64,000 bases of DNA from positions 17,759,293-17,823,292 of the forward strand of contig LS997565.1 in assembly GCA_000469685.2 (NCBI GenBank), written 5' to 3'. The DNA is from Haemonchus contortus (Eukaryota; Nematoda; Chromadorea; Rhabditida; Trichostrongylidae). Below, piece by piece: positions 18,520 to 27,540 of this stretch. Under the pieces are notes generated by a model. It was given only the letters and a program-made list of their open reading frames with translations. It had not been told where the DNA came from and did not search any database. The stretch's first letter is position 1. Each line of letters opens with the position of its first letter. A program made the position numbers and the translations under genes.

Positions 18520-21500
18520 TCACGGTCCATGAGACCGCTCGTGTGGCGATTCAATGACCGGAATAAGACTCCGCAATCCTTGTTTCATGAGTACAGCTGC
18601 GGATTTGGCAAGTTCGGTTGCGTCGTTCATATCGGCCCTGTTCTGCATATATGACTTGTCTCCGCGAGGGGCGCAACCGCTATAACTCATGCCCATACGG
18701 GCAGCTGTAGCCAAAGATGAAGCAAAATTGCACCAGTCGCGTTTAACAGGAGGCTCGTCTGTCGTCGGGCTTACCAGCACACAGATCCGGGCGACTGATC
18801 TCTCCAAGAATCCTGACACCTCGCTGAGCTTGCTATACAGTCTGCGCTCCACATAGGCGTTTTCTCTGAAAGCAGCGGTGATGGCGCGAAAACTGTCCGG
18901 TAGGATAAGCAGCGTCGTATTCGGTTCCTTTACATTCACTTCGTCCCAGCTGTTCGCTTGTGCATAACGAACGGCCTCGTTGGTGGCCTGGTTTGGTTGC
19001 TCTATTGGCCAGCCGGTGCCACCGTCGTGAGGCAGACAGAGGGAAGGGCCGACGTGGAGAATCAACGATCTAAACACGTGGTCACAGAATTTCTTGTAAA
19101 ACAAAAAGGCCTTCTGGGCTAGAGTAACGCTGATGCTAAAATACTTGTGGTCTAGCATGAGGAAGCGTTTACGCTCCTCATTTCTCTCATGCTCATATAT
19201 AGAAAGCAATCTAGCAAGACCAAGAATCTTATCACAACGGAGATTCGCAATTGCTTCTGGAGCGTCCGGTACCACATCCTTGAAAGTCTCCTCTTGAATC
19301 GTGCACGAGTATCTGTATCCGTCACTTTCTTGACCGTGCCTTCCTGGACAACGGAAGAATAATCCAAGTGGGCTCGTGTCGTTACCATCTGTCGTGGCTC
19401 TGCAAGCAATCTTATTACTGTTTGCTCGGCGCCGCATCTTTTTTTTTGTTTTGGTTGTTCTAGCTGAACTTTCGACCTCATTGGGAACTACGATACGCGC
19501 GTCGAATGGAATTCGGATGGGCTCTTCGTTTTCGTTTATATTACAAATTAGTGCTGAATTCTCAGCAGCTACGCTCGCAGTTCTTTTATCGGCCATATGC
19601 TCTCTTTTTGCCTCGGTGCCTTTCAGCAGTCGCAGGTTGAATAACTCTAGGGCATTTGTGCCCAAAATAACCGTTTCGTCAGGACTTCTTCCTACAAAGG
19701 CTGACACCACTTTTACTTGGTCTTCTAACCTTATTGCTATCCGATTAGTATCGAAAAATTCCATTATGTTTCCAGAAGCATCTCGCACTTTAGTATTTGG
19801 TCCGGGTATGCGCTCAATGTATTCATCCAGATCAACCTTCCTATCTATTGCCTTCTTCAGCAATCTCACTGGAATAATGGTTGTCTGGGAACCGGTATCC
19901 AAAAGTGCGGTCGCTTCAATGCCACATAGCGTTATGACTGCAAGGGGCTTCTCCCCGAACAGCTCACTTGTTTTTGATGCAGGCTCCCACCACGAAGTGC
20001 ATACCCACTTTTCCACTGGGGAGGCGTAGGCTACTCTTGGTCTCTGTTGTGCATTTGCCCTTGTTGGGGTCCGTTGCTGCGGGTTAGGTCTACTACGGCA
20101 ATGTTTGGCCAAATGTCCCATGTTACCGCAGTTATAGCACCTCGGTGGATCTCGCTCTCGTTTTTTCTTTTGAGAATGGACGCTTTCTGGTCTGCTCCCT
20201 ACCAAAGGTTTTGCTGCTCTTTCCGAGCCGCTTGAGCTAGTATCTAGGTTCTGGTCACCACCTGATCCACCTCGTCTTTCAGGGGTACGGTGCCTGTACC
20301 TAATCTCAGTCTTGCCGTTATTCAGTAGTCTGCACTCTTCGGCTGTCTTTAGGCTTCTTTCCAATCTCAGGGCTACCTCTTTCACTTTTTCGTATGCCTC
20401 ATCACACGTACTGGTCTCCAATGCTTCCGTAAGGCAATAGCTCCCATTCCAACTAGCTAACTGTCTGCATAGTATCTCAGCTTTTTGCAGCGAAGTCGCT
20501 ACTGGGGGCATATCTAGGTACGCCCTATTCGCTAGACTTTCTAAAGCGAAACAAGATTCGCTGAGGGACTGACCAGGTCGCATGGCTAAGAGGCGTAGGT
20601 CAGCTAGAGCTTTCACGCGCTGACTATTCCCGTCTATGCGCAATCTTGCCTTCATTGCCTCAATCACTTCGTCATAGCTACCTTCGCGTACCTCCCTTGG
20701 CAGTGTCTCGAATATCGTTAACGCATTTTTCCTCAGAAAACTTTGGAATAGTTGCACTCGATTAGAATCTCTACATTGCTCCCTGGGATACTTCATGTTA
20801 AAGGAGCTTACGAACCTTTTGAAGCATTCGCCGGGCCTACCACAGAAAGGCTGCACTTCTGGTAAGGACATGGTGCGGATGTAGTCGCCTAGTGAAAACT
20901 CAATAGGCTCACCTGTGGCCGATGATTGTCGCGTTCCTCGACGTGGCTCGAATTCTTCTCTCCGCATAGTCTCGTAGTACTGCTGGTGCGATGGCATCGA
21001 GATCCTGGAGGCTTTTCCCTGTAATGCTTCACTAATAGCATTCTGCGTCTCTATCGAACCACATGGTCTACAAGCGGACTCACCCTGAGCTGCTTCGTTG
21101 CCGTTATTCTGTTCCATGAGTGAATTGGCCTTTCGCTGGCCCAAACCTTCCACTTCTTGCCGAAGTTGCTCGATATGCAAATCTTTCTGAATTATTTGCA
21201 GCCGGAGCTCGTCAGAAGTCCGTCTTTCTACATTCAAGGCTGCAGACAATCCCTTGACTCTCATACTCACTTCAAAGTCGTGGCAGTGGAGGGTTTCGCA
21301 CACCTCTTCTACCATTTTGGTCGTTGCCGCACATTTTTTCATGTGCTCTTGCAGCTGACTTACCCTGCCGATTTGACCTTCTCTCAAAAGTTCAAAAACG
21401 CGCTCTGCCACCTTAGGCTTGCTCAGCTCGCAGATCTCTGCGAGTGTTGCTTTCGCGATTTCTCTTACTAACGCCACTTGCTCTCTTACTGACGCGACAA

Positions 21501-21702
21501 CAGTCTCTCTCCTAGGATCATCTGTGCGCATTGATTTAGCCAGCTCATTATCACAGGTGATCCCGATAGTGGTCACCTGGCTTAGTAACTTATTTGATAA
21601 CCTTTCAAAATTTTTCAAGAAAATGTCACATACATTTTCGTCCAAGATCTCTTCATCCTCCACAGGAGTTCGGAGTAACTCTTCTTCGTTCAAATTCGCC
21701 AT
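18520..21702 (-). CDS. Gag-protease polyprotein with an unrecognised C-terminal domain
   Basis: 1060 residues from ATG 21702. The N-terminal 250 are helical and rich in Glu/Lys. Capsid-like retrotransposon Gag lies about 270-480 (FCGRPGECFKRF, ALADLRLLAMRPGQSL). A CCHC knuckle (CYNCGNMGHLAKHC) is at about 521-534. A retropepsin-type aspartic protease with ALLDTGSQTTI is at about 597 and a later VILGTNALELF matches its second loop. From about 720 the text is basic (KTKKKMRRR), then 775-1060 is a compact, cysteine-poor region with alternating hydrophobic strands (TTLLILPDS, RICVLVSPTTDE) that I do not recognise; it is not reverse transcriptase or integrase. It may be a domain that normally follows integrase, joined by deletion. 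The ORF is uninterrupted. Confidence 0.85.
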   Translation of the reverse strand: MANLNEEELLRTPVEDEEILDENVCDIFLKNFERLSNKLLSQVTTIGITCDNELAKSMRTDDPRRETVVASVREQVALVREIAKATLAEICELSKPKVAERVFELLREGQIGRVSQLQEHMKKCAATTKMVEEVCETLHCHDFEVSMRVKGLSAALNVERRTSDELRLQIIQKDLHIEQLRQEVEGLGQRKANSLMEQNNGNEAAQGESACRPCGSIETQNAISEALQGKASRISMPSHQQYYETMRREEFEPRRGTRQSSATGEPIEFSLGDYIRTMSLPEVQPFCGRPGECFKRFVSSFNMKYPREQCRDSNRVQLFQSFLRKNALTIFETLPREVREGSYDEVIEAMKARLRIDGNSQRVKALADLRLLAMRPGQSLSESCFALESLANRAYLDMPPVATSLQKAEILCRQLASWNGSYCLTEALETSTCDEAYEKVKEVALRLERSLKTAEECRLLNNGKTEIRYRHRTPERRGGSGGDQNLDTSSSGSERAAKPLVGSRPESVHSQKKKRERDPPRCYNCGNMGHLAKHCRSRPNPQQRTPTRANAQQRPRVAYASPVEKWVCTSWWEPASKTSELFGEKPLAVITLCGIEATALLDTGSQTTIIPVRLLKKAIDRKVDLDEYIERIPGPNTKVRDASGNIMEFFDTNRIAIRLEDQVKVVSAFVGRSPDETVILGTNALELFNLRLLKGTEAKREHMADKRTASVAAENSALICNINENEEPIRIPFDARIVVPNEVESSARTTKTKKKMRRRANSNKIACRATTDGNDTSPLGLFFRCPGRHGQESDGYRYSCTIQEETFKDVVPDAPEAIANLRCDKILGLARLLSIYEHERNEERKRFLMLDHKYFSISVTLAQKAFLFYKKFCDHVFRSLILHVGPSLCLPHDGGTGWPIEQPNQATNEAVRYAQANSWDEVNVKEPNTTLLILPDSFRAITAAFRENAYVERRLYSKLSEVSGFLERSVARICVLVSPTTDEPPVKRDWCNFASSLATAARMGMSYSGCAPRGDKSYMQNRADMNDATELAKSAAVLMKQGLRSLIPVIESPHERSHGP

Positions 21703-21919
21703 ACTCTTTCTTAAAAGAAGTCGTATCGTTTGAGGTTATCTTCGGTTGTGGCGCAAATCTCGACAGAAAAACGCCTGTGCGCCTATATAACGGTTCACGA
21801 TCACGGTAAAATCGTAGTCGATGAGAGGATAGGCGACAATAGCTCACAAAATTGACGGAAAAAATGAATTACGTTTGCAAAGTAATAGTTACTAGCAACC
21901 ACTTCTTCCAGCAGTTACA

Positions 21920-22516
21920 ATGTCCAAGTCACGGCTTCTAACACCGGAGTTGGCCACTACAGTTCACCTGATCGCAAATCACGACTGTGATATCCAGTCG
22001 GATCGAGACTATTCCTCCTATCAATCGATTCTGTTTTATGAGGTATGCTATCGAAGTCACAGCTTACACCGGAATTCGACACTCAGACTATACTCGATCG
22101 AAAGTCACGACTGTATATGCAGCCGGAGTTCGATCCTACCAATCGACTCTGCTATGCTAGGTCCTTTGTCGAAGTCACGGCTGACACCGGAGTACGACAC
22201 GCAAATGGTACTTGATCGAAAATCACGACTGCAGTGTCGGAGTTCGACCCTATCAATCTACTCTTTGATGTTTGGTCTTTTGTCGAAGTCACGGCTCACA
22301 CCGGAGTTTGACCCTCAAACTCTGCTCAATTGAAAGTCACGACTGAAGTATCCAGTCGGAGTTCAATCCTAGCTCCTACTATCAATCGACTCTTTGGTCA
22401 GATCTACTGTCGAAGTCACGGCTTACACCGGAGTTCGACGCTCTAACTATCTAACCTCTAACTCTAACTACTACCTGATCGAAAATCACGACTGCTGTGT
22501 CAGTCGGAGTTCGATC
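21920..22516 (-). repeat. Leader array of alternating bulged hairpins
   Basis: Five tandem units of about 115 bp, each with two hairpins. Type X: GTCGAA-G-TCA-CGG...CCG-GAG-TTCGAC. Type Y: GATCGAA-A-TCA-CGACTG...CAGTCG-GAG-TTCGATC. Both share the unpaired TCA/GAG pair between an outer and an inner stem. Best Y copies are 22096-22135, 22329-22367 and 22477-22516. One Y copy (22329-22367) changes both sides of a pair, ATTGAA with TTCAAT. The block lies between the primer site and gag. Confidence 0.8.
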
Positions 22517-22557
22517 TAACTGTCTCCCAGTAACGATCCTCGCTCCTAGTCCTTACT

Positions 22558-22577
22558 CCAAGTTGGCTTGGCCCCCA
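22558..22577 (-). promoter_or_regulatory. tRNA primer-binding site of the gypsy-type element
   Basis: Directly next to the 5' LTR the minus strand reads TGGGGGCCAAGCCAACTTGG, beginning with the TGG expected opposite a tRNA CCA end. The tRNA is not assigned. Confidence 0.7.
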
Positions 22578-22965
22578 AGTAGCGTTCACTTCCCCACTTC
22601 ACGTGCCCGGTATCAACGAGTGAGCTCGGAACCAGGCAGGGTTTAAGCCGGAAACTGCTAATAGTTCCGACTCATGGGAGAAGGAATCACTGAATTACAC
22701 GGTTTCCCTAGAGGGCAGGAAACGGGTGAGGAACAAGTGTTTATTAAATCCAAAAAAAGGAAGAACGAGCACACAAAAAAAAGGAAGGAAGATAGCGAGA
22801 GGGGAGACTAACTCCCTGAACTGACTAGCTAACCCACTGGTAACCACAACTGGGGAGGTTGTTTATAGGGGGGAGCTCCCGCCCTAGGTGCGGATTCTCG
22901 CCAAATGAGGGAATAGGTCACGGAGGCGACCTACCGCAGCGTCCGTAACCCGACCTACCGTAACA
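22578..22965 (-). repeat. 5' LTR of the gypsy-type element
   Basis: Pairs with 17489-17864. Minus-strand TATAAA at 22862-22867 and AATAAA at 22740-22745. Confidence 0.88.
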
Positions 22966-23052
22966 CAAGCACGAGGCTCCAATGTAAGTTTTTTCAATTG
23001 GTTATGAATCGCATTCGATTTCTGGAATCCCTTCTGACTTCCTTATCCCCCT

Positions 23053-23253
23053 TCAATGAAATTCCAATGTAATGTGTGCTATGTTGGCGTAATTAGGTGG
23101 GGTTTCATCGATGTTTATGGATCCATCCGTATGTTTAACTCGAAAATCATGCCTTCCTTCCTCTGCAAAGCAGATTGTCCAAAAGTTAGGGAATAGAGGT
23201 AAATCGATAAGAACTCCACTGCAGTGATCAGATTCGACATATAGAGCTACCAA
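23053..23253 (-). other. Open coding-like stretch of copy B, unknown
   Basis: The frame reads VALYVESDHCSGVLIDLP... FRVKHTDGSINID with beta-strand-like alternation. The aligned part of copy A (9670-9870) carries stops. It follows the ubiquitin-like gene on the same strand. It could be an exon whose partner lay across the gypsy insertion, but no splice partner was found. Confidence 0.3.
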
Positions 23254-24298
23254 TACCGAAACCGGCTACCGTCGACTGGTTGATACTTCACATAAAACAT
23301 TTCCTTATTTTCTATCTATATCATTCGATTTAACTATTTCACTTTTACTAGGACTCTAAACTAAAATCTGCCAGACTTTTGAGAGACGTTTATTTCCTTC
23401 GCCAACGCACACTTGTCACGTTGTCTTTCGCGAAAACCACGCGACTAAGCACAATACTCTTCCCTGTCTTCTTGTAGCCCTTGACTTGGCACAGGATCTG
23501 ACTGCCTGGGGGTCCTCCCCATGTTTTCTCTGAACCTCTCATGGAAAAGTATTCACTGAAACCTTTAGACTGGTAGGATCTATAATGATGTTCCATTTCG
23601 CCGATTGAACGGTTTTTTTTTTTGCAGCATACTATTGAGGCGAGCGATTTCCAGGAGCTTGGCACGTTTCCAGTGTACCTTCTCATTCTTACAATTTTAC
23701 TTTCGCCAGAATTGACTAGCAGGTTGACCTTCCAAGGACGAATTTTTTCTCTCCCTAGTGATAGTCCCACGCCATCACATGGTAAGTTAGCCATGTTAAC
23801 TGCCAGCAGTCCCTCTCGTCTACAACACATCTACTGCCTTCAGCTTTATTTTATCGAACGCGATTCGTGAGAACGAAAATAACTGAAAATAACTCATCTA
23901 ATGGTAAGAAAGCCTGTCCTATTCAATGACGGTGCTACAAAATTGAGCTATCGATCTCATCTTATTCATTTTAGGGTTTGCCCGGTTAGGTTAATCTACG
24001 GCCACTGCAATTTGGTAAAATGTTGTTCTTCAATTTCAAGTTGTTATTACAACTCTGCAGATGGCACATTTTATTTCGTCACTTAACTAAACAACAAAAA
24101 TACTTCAGTAGTGCTGCTCAAATACACGCGTGATACGGTACTAGATACGGATACAGTACTACAATTATTCACAGACTTGACAACTTATACTCTTCACAAC
24201 GAGGGTAATGAGAGAGGCCTTTAAATAGACGGAAGTTTTGGATATTCCACTCAAACGTCAGAGAAAACCGCTGCTTATTTTCATGAGTACAAATAATG

Positions 24299-24607
24299 TT
24301 AGAAATGTCCACCAACACATCGACCAACTAGTTCGATTGTACTCCATCTTTGGATTTTGTAAAAAGACAATGTGTAACCATTCTGAAGTTCTTTTCCTGA
24401 ATTGAAATTTGTCTTGCACACGAACTTAGAAGGAGCTCTCATAAATCTTAATGCATGCTAAGAGATACCATTACAAATAAGTCGCTGATGAGCTGGTTGG
24501 ATTCCTTCTCTGTTGTAAATCTCGTTCCTGATCATCTCAATTGAATAAGACGGTAGAACGTCGAGGGTAATGGTCCTCCCAGTAAAAGTCCTGACGAAAA
24601 TCTGCAT
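24299..24607 (-). CDS. Stand-alone ubiquitin-like protein (copy B)
   Basis: Exon 1 is 24607-24469, donor GTATCT; exon 2 is 24396-24299 after TTTCAATTCAG. Phase closes to 78 residues and a TAA. It opens MQIFVRTFTGRTIT, keeps the PPDQQRLIF-like loop (QPAHQRLICNG), Ile44, Lys48 (GKEL) and Val70, and ends RCVGG-HF. Ubiquitin positions Lys6, Lys11 and Lys63 are changed, so most chain types could not form on it. An in-frame ATG 18 codons upstream exists, but the ATG used here matches ubiquitin exactly. The gene lies 0.8 kb downstream of the RING gene, same strand. It is diverged far more than true ubiquitin ever is, so it is a paralogous modifier or mimic. Confidence 0.8.
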
Positions 24608-25383
24608 GCCCCTGTAACGACTATGCGTTCTTTCACAATTCATGTACTTGGTAGCAAGCATTGGTAAGAAATAAGTGAAAGCTAATTAAAGGCCAAAGAT
24701 CGCCAGACGGGCTCAAGCTTCTCTTGTCGTTATCATCACCCTGACAAGGCTTTTTAGATGACCTTATCAAAGTGAGAAGTCAACTGTGGAACAATTCAAG
24801 GGCCGTGCTGGTGGACCACTTCCCATCTTATCACGCATGTATGAAACTGTCCGGGAATTGTGAGACCGATCCTACGTGCATATAGCGACATCGTAATGGT
24901 ACACTAGCACGTAAGACTGATCAGAGGAATGTTCCCAGGCCGAAGTAAGATCAAAGTATGTCCAGAAGATCGATTCTCGCTTTTTACATGTTTCTAAAAA
25001 GTCGAGGGACGTATTTATGGAGAAATGGTTCACCTCCTCCATGTAGGTCCAGCCTGATGCTGAAACGATTTTACAAGTCACATTTGAACATAGTAGCTCT
25101 GAATAAAGGCATTATCCTTGGAAGGAGCGAATACTATGGAGATGGTTAGGGAAAGAGGGCCCAACGGGAACTCCAAAACCCAACGTTATCTGCGTCAGAT
25201 TCGCAAACACAATGATCATCGACTCACCCATAACTTTGAAGTTGCTCGATTTCAGAAGCCGTGTACTGTGTGAATAACGAGGGATTACTGAGGAAGTCGA
25301 TAAGAGTGTGATTTGACTGAAAAATATAATGTTAACCGTTCTGAAACGAGGCATTCGCTGGTCAACAGGGAAGGCTCACTTAC

Positions 25384-26262
25384 AGGAAAGCTCTGTACTC
25401 CTCCTGGCGGAACCAAATGTTCAGCACGACATGCTGGGCATTTAAGCCGTCCTGATTGAGATATAAGGCGGTACTTTAAGCACATCTCGAGGCACTGCAG
25501 ACAGAAAGAATGCTGACAAGGAAGAATCTTTGGCTGCCTGAATTGAAGAGCTCACATGGACCATAACATACCCACCCAGTTATTCCGAATTCAGGTAATA
25601 TAGTAATTTTGATCTCACTTCGAAGAATATGTAAAGTTTGAAAAGGTTTGCCAACTTGTAACGTTCATAACAAATGCAGCATGTGAGCAATCTTTCGATC
25701 GCCTCTTGCTTATTGTTCGATGGATGAGGCGATGCCAGGGCTACGGCCTCACCACCACCATGACAGCGCAGTACCACATGAAGTACACCTTCATTTTGGA
25801 TTCCGTAACTGGTTAGAGTATGGTTCTCGTCAAGTTGTCGTCCTAAATACCTCAGTACAGTATAGCCATGGCAAAGTTTTATACGATCAAGGAAGAGAGC
25901 TGCCAAACGGAAAGGTCAAAATGAGGACTTTCCCATAGCTATTCCCATACAACCTCTTTTCTAGATGGCAGTTTTGAACTTGAGCTAATACGCACTTAAC
26001 AGTTCACCTATCAACTTCTCGATCAACCATAGCTTTAGTAAGGAACGAGTGAGTGGTTTGCAGTAGTTACAGGCATAGTCTAACTTTAATGACAAGGAAA
26101 TTCACCTGCAAATATCAGCCGATGTTCGTTTGGAGGGCACCATGTACCTTTGACAAGCTTGTTATGCACATTTAGCAAGATCTTTACATTTCTGATGCTA
26201 AGCGAAGGTTCAACTTCAAAAGTGTTCGTCTCCCCAGACGAAGTTTTGACAGAGATTCTCAT
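25384..26262 (-). CDS. Ubiquitin-like/RING-finger protein (copy B, probable E3 ligase)
   Basis: Exons 26262-26106, 25842-25656 and 25537-25384; donors GTGAAT, GTTGGC and GTAAGT; phases close. Residues 1-80 are a ubiquitin-like domain (MRISVKTSSGE, HRLIFAGRQLDE, VVLRCHGGG). A linker with a SNNKQEAIERLL helix follows, then a C3HC4 RING with CCICYERYKQPK, LPCQHSFCLQC and CPACRAEH. An upstream in-frame ATG (26280) is possible. A further exon may follow at about 25266-25229 (TASEIEQLQSYG before GTGAGT), so the protein is probably longer. RING proteins of this kind bind E2 enzymes and move ubiquitin to substrates; a fused ubiquitin-like domain often self-regulates or docks to the proteasome. That role here is inference. 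Confidence 0.75.
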
Positions 26263-27234
26263 TCTGCGAAGACGACGCAAATGGAGAGTGAGCTAGTTCT
26301 GAGAAAGATAGTCCGATAAACTACGGTTATCCTCCACCTGCTTTCCTGAAACGAAACTTGACATTGGACCAAATTGAAGGGAGTCTTCTAATAAACTCAT
26401 GAGACTGAGAATTGAAATAAGCCGGATGATTCAAGGTATAGAGAACACCTACAAATCTCAACAGCCTTAATCGGAATGGAGGCCATCTGAGAAATGTCCT
26501 TGCTGGCCTATATAAATAGACAAGCGTTTCGTAATAGCAAATCTTGTTAGTGACTGTATCGCTTCCTGACGGGACCATCTTATTTCATCATGCCATCACA
26601 TGAAAGGGATGATAACCTTTACCAAGAACCCTTTGAGAGGTCATCAGAAAAATCTCTGAAGAGGACAGGATAAACGCACCAATGACCATTTGAGCCCTTG
26701 ACCCCTAGTAATTACTCTCGACTGAAAAAGAGTGATGTTACTGAGAATATTTTCTGCACTACTAGATGTCAAGGAAACAGCTGAAAGGCCGACGATAGCG
26801 AAGGGGACCTTTCGATGTGGTACATAGGCGATCACAAGGCCTGTTTCCGCTTCTTGATTGTTTAATGTTGTTCGATTTCGTTTAGAGATGTGCCCACACA
26901 GCTCCAGCAAATCATCAGCAGCGTCTGCAGTGTAACATAGGTGATGATGTTGCTGGAATTCCAGAAGACTAGTTCATCTCTCTCTACTTCACCGCTGTGA
27001 TGCAAACACAACAGAGACAGAGAAGTTGTATGAGCTACTTATCTGACTAGACGTTTCGAAGAAGTGCAAAGGCTAATGGTCTCATTTTGTTCAATCAGAA
27101 CGGACATTTACATAACTATGTTAGGGCTCAACTAGCATCGCTAAAACTGCAGGAGCTCAAATGGAGAGGAAATTTGGTACGTTCACCATGTAATTCATGA
27201 AAGCTAAAGTTCCATACCTTCCGATTATCATAAA

Positions 27235-27540
27235 AGGATAAAGGATAAAGTTTTTGGCGTTAATCAAACCCGTCTGAGGGATGCGCCCCCGCACTCGACT
27301 TCCATTCAGAATCGTAGTGGCGTAATGAGTGCGTGTGTGGCCTATACAATGACTAACGGTGGCCAGCCGAAGCACAAGTCAACGCTTTTATCCTACCAGA
27401 CGAGTCTTTTACCAATTCACCGACCCCGGAGGGATGGAAGGCTTGGTTGGCCTAGGCGGGCATCGATCTGTGATTCGAACCCCTGACCGTGCGTGTGATA
27501 TAGTGCGCCACTTGCCACTACAACACCTACGCCCTCCGAT
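27235..27540 (-). mobile_element. tRNA-derived SINE, copy 2
   Basis: The minus-strand head GGGCGTAGGTGTTGTAGTGGC and box B GGGGTTCGAAT lie at the right end; the left end carries the tail, repeated ATCCTTT near 27231-27245. The body is shared with the copies at 54485 and 60283. Confidence 0.8.

Larger units (their letters stand above)
17489..22965 (-). mobile_element. Polymerase-less gypsy-type LTR retrotransposon
   Basis: Target duplication CAAG (17485-17488 and 22966-22969). LTRs 17489-17864 and 22578-22965, reading TGTTACGG...CGCTACT on the minus strand, differ at about ten bases plus one short indel. Primer site, structured leader, one 1060-codon Gag-protease ORF, 3' tandem repeats and a polypurine tract are all in place. 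No reverse transcriptase, RNase H or integrase is found anywhere between the LTRs. Confidence 0.9.
16080..27020 (-). repeat. Tandem segmental duplication, copy B
   Basis: Second unit of the duplication described for copy A; about 5.5 kb once the gypsy-type element (17489-22965) is subtracted. The stretches 15790-16500, 17280-17484, 23300-24290 and 26300-27020 carry no gene that I can support, although they align with copy A. Confidence 0.85.

Noticed and set aside
19376..20029. 217-codon ORF on the plus strand
   Set aside because: Antisense shadow of the Gag-protease ORF.
21920..22516. Regular repeats resembling a CRISPR array
   Set aside because: Eukaryotic retroelement leader; units are degenerate, alternate in type and lack unique spacers.
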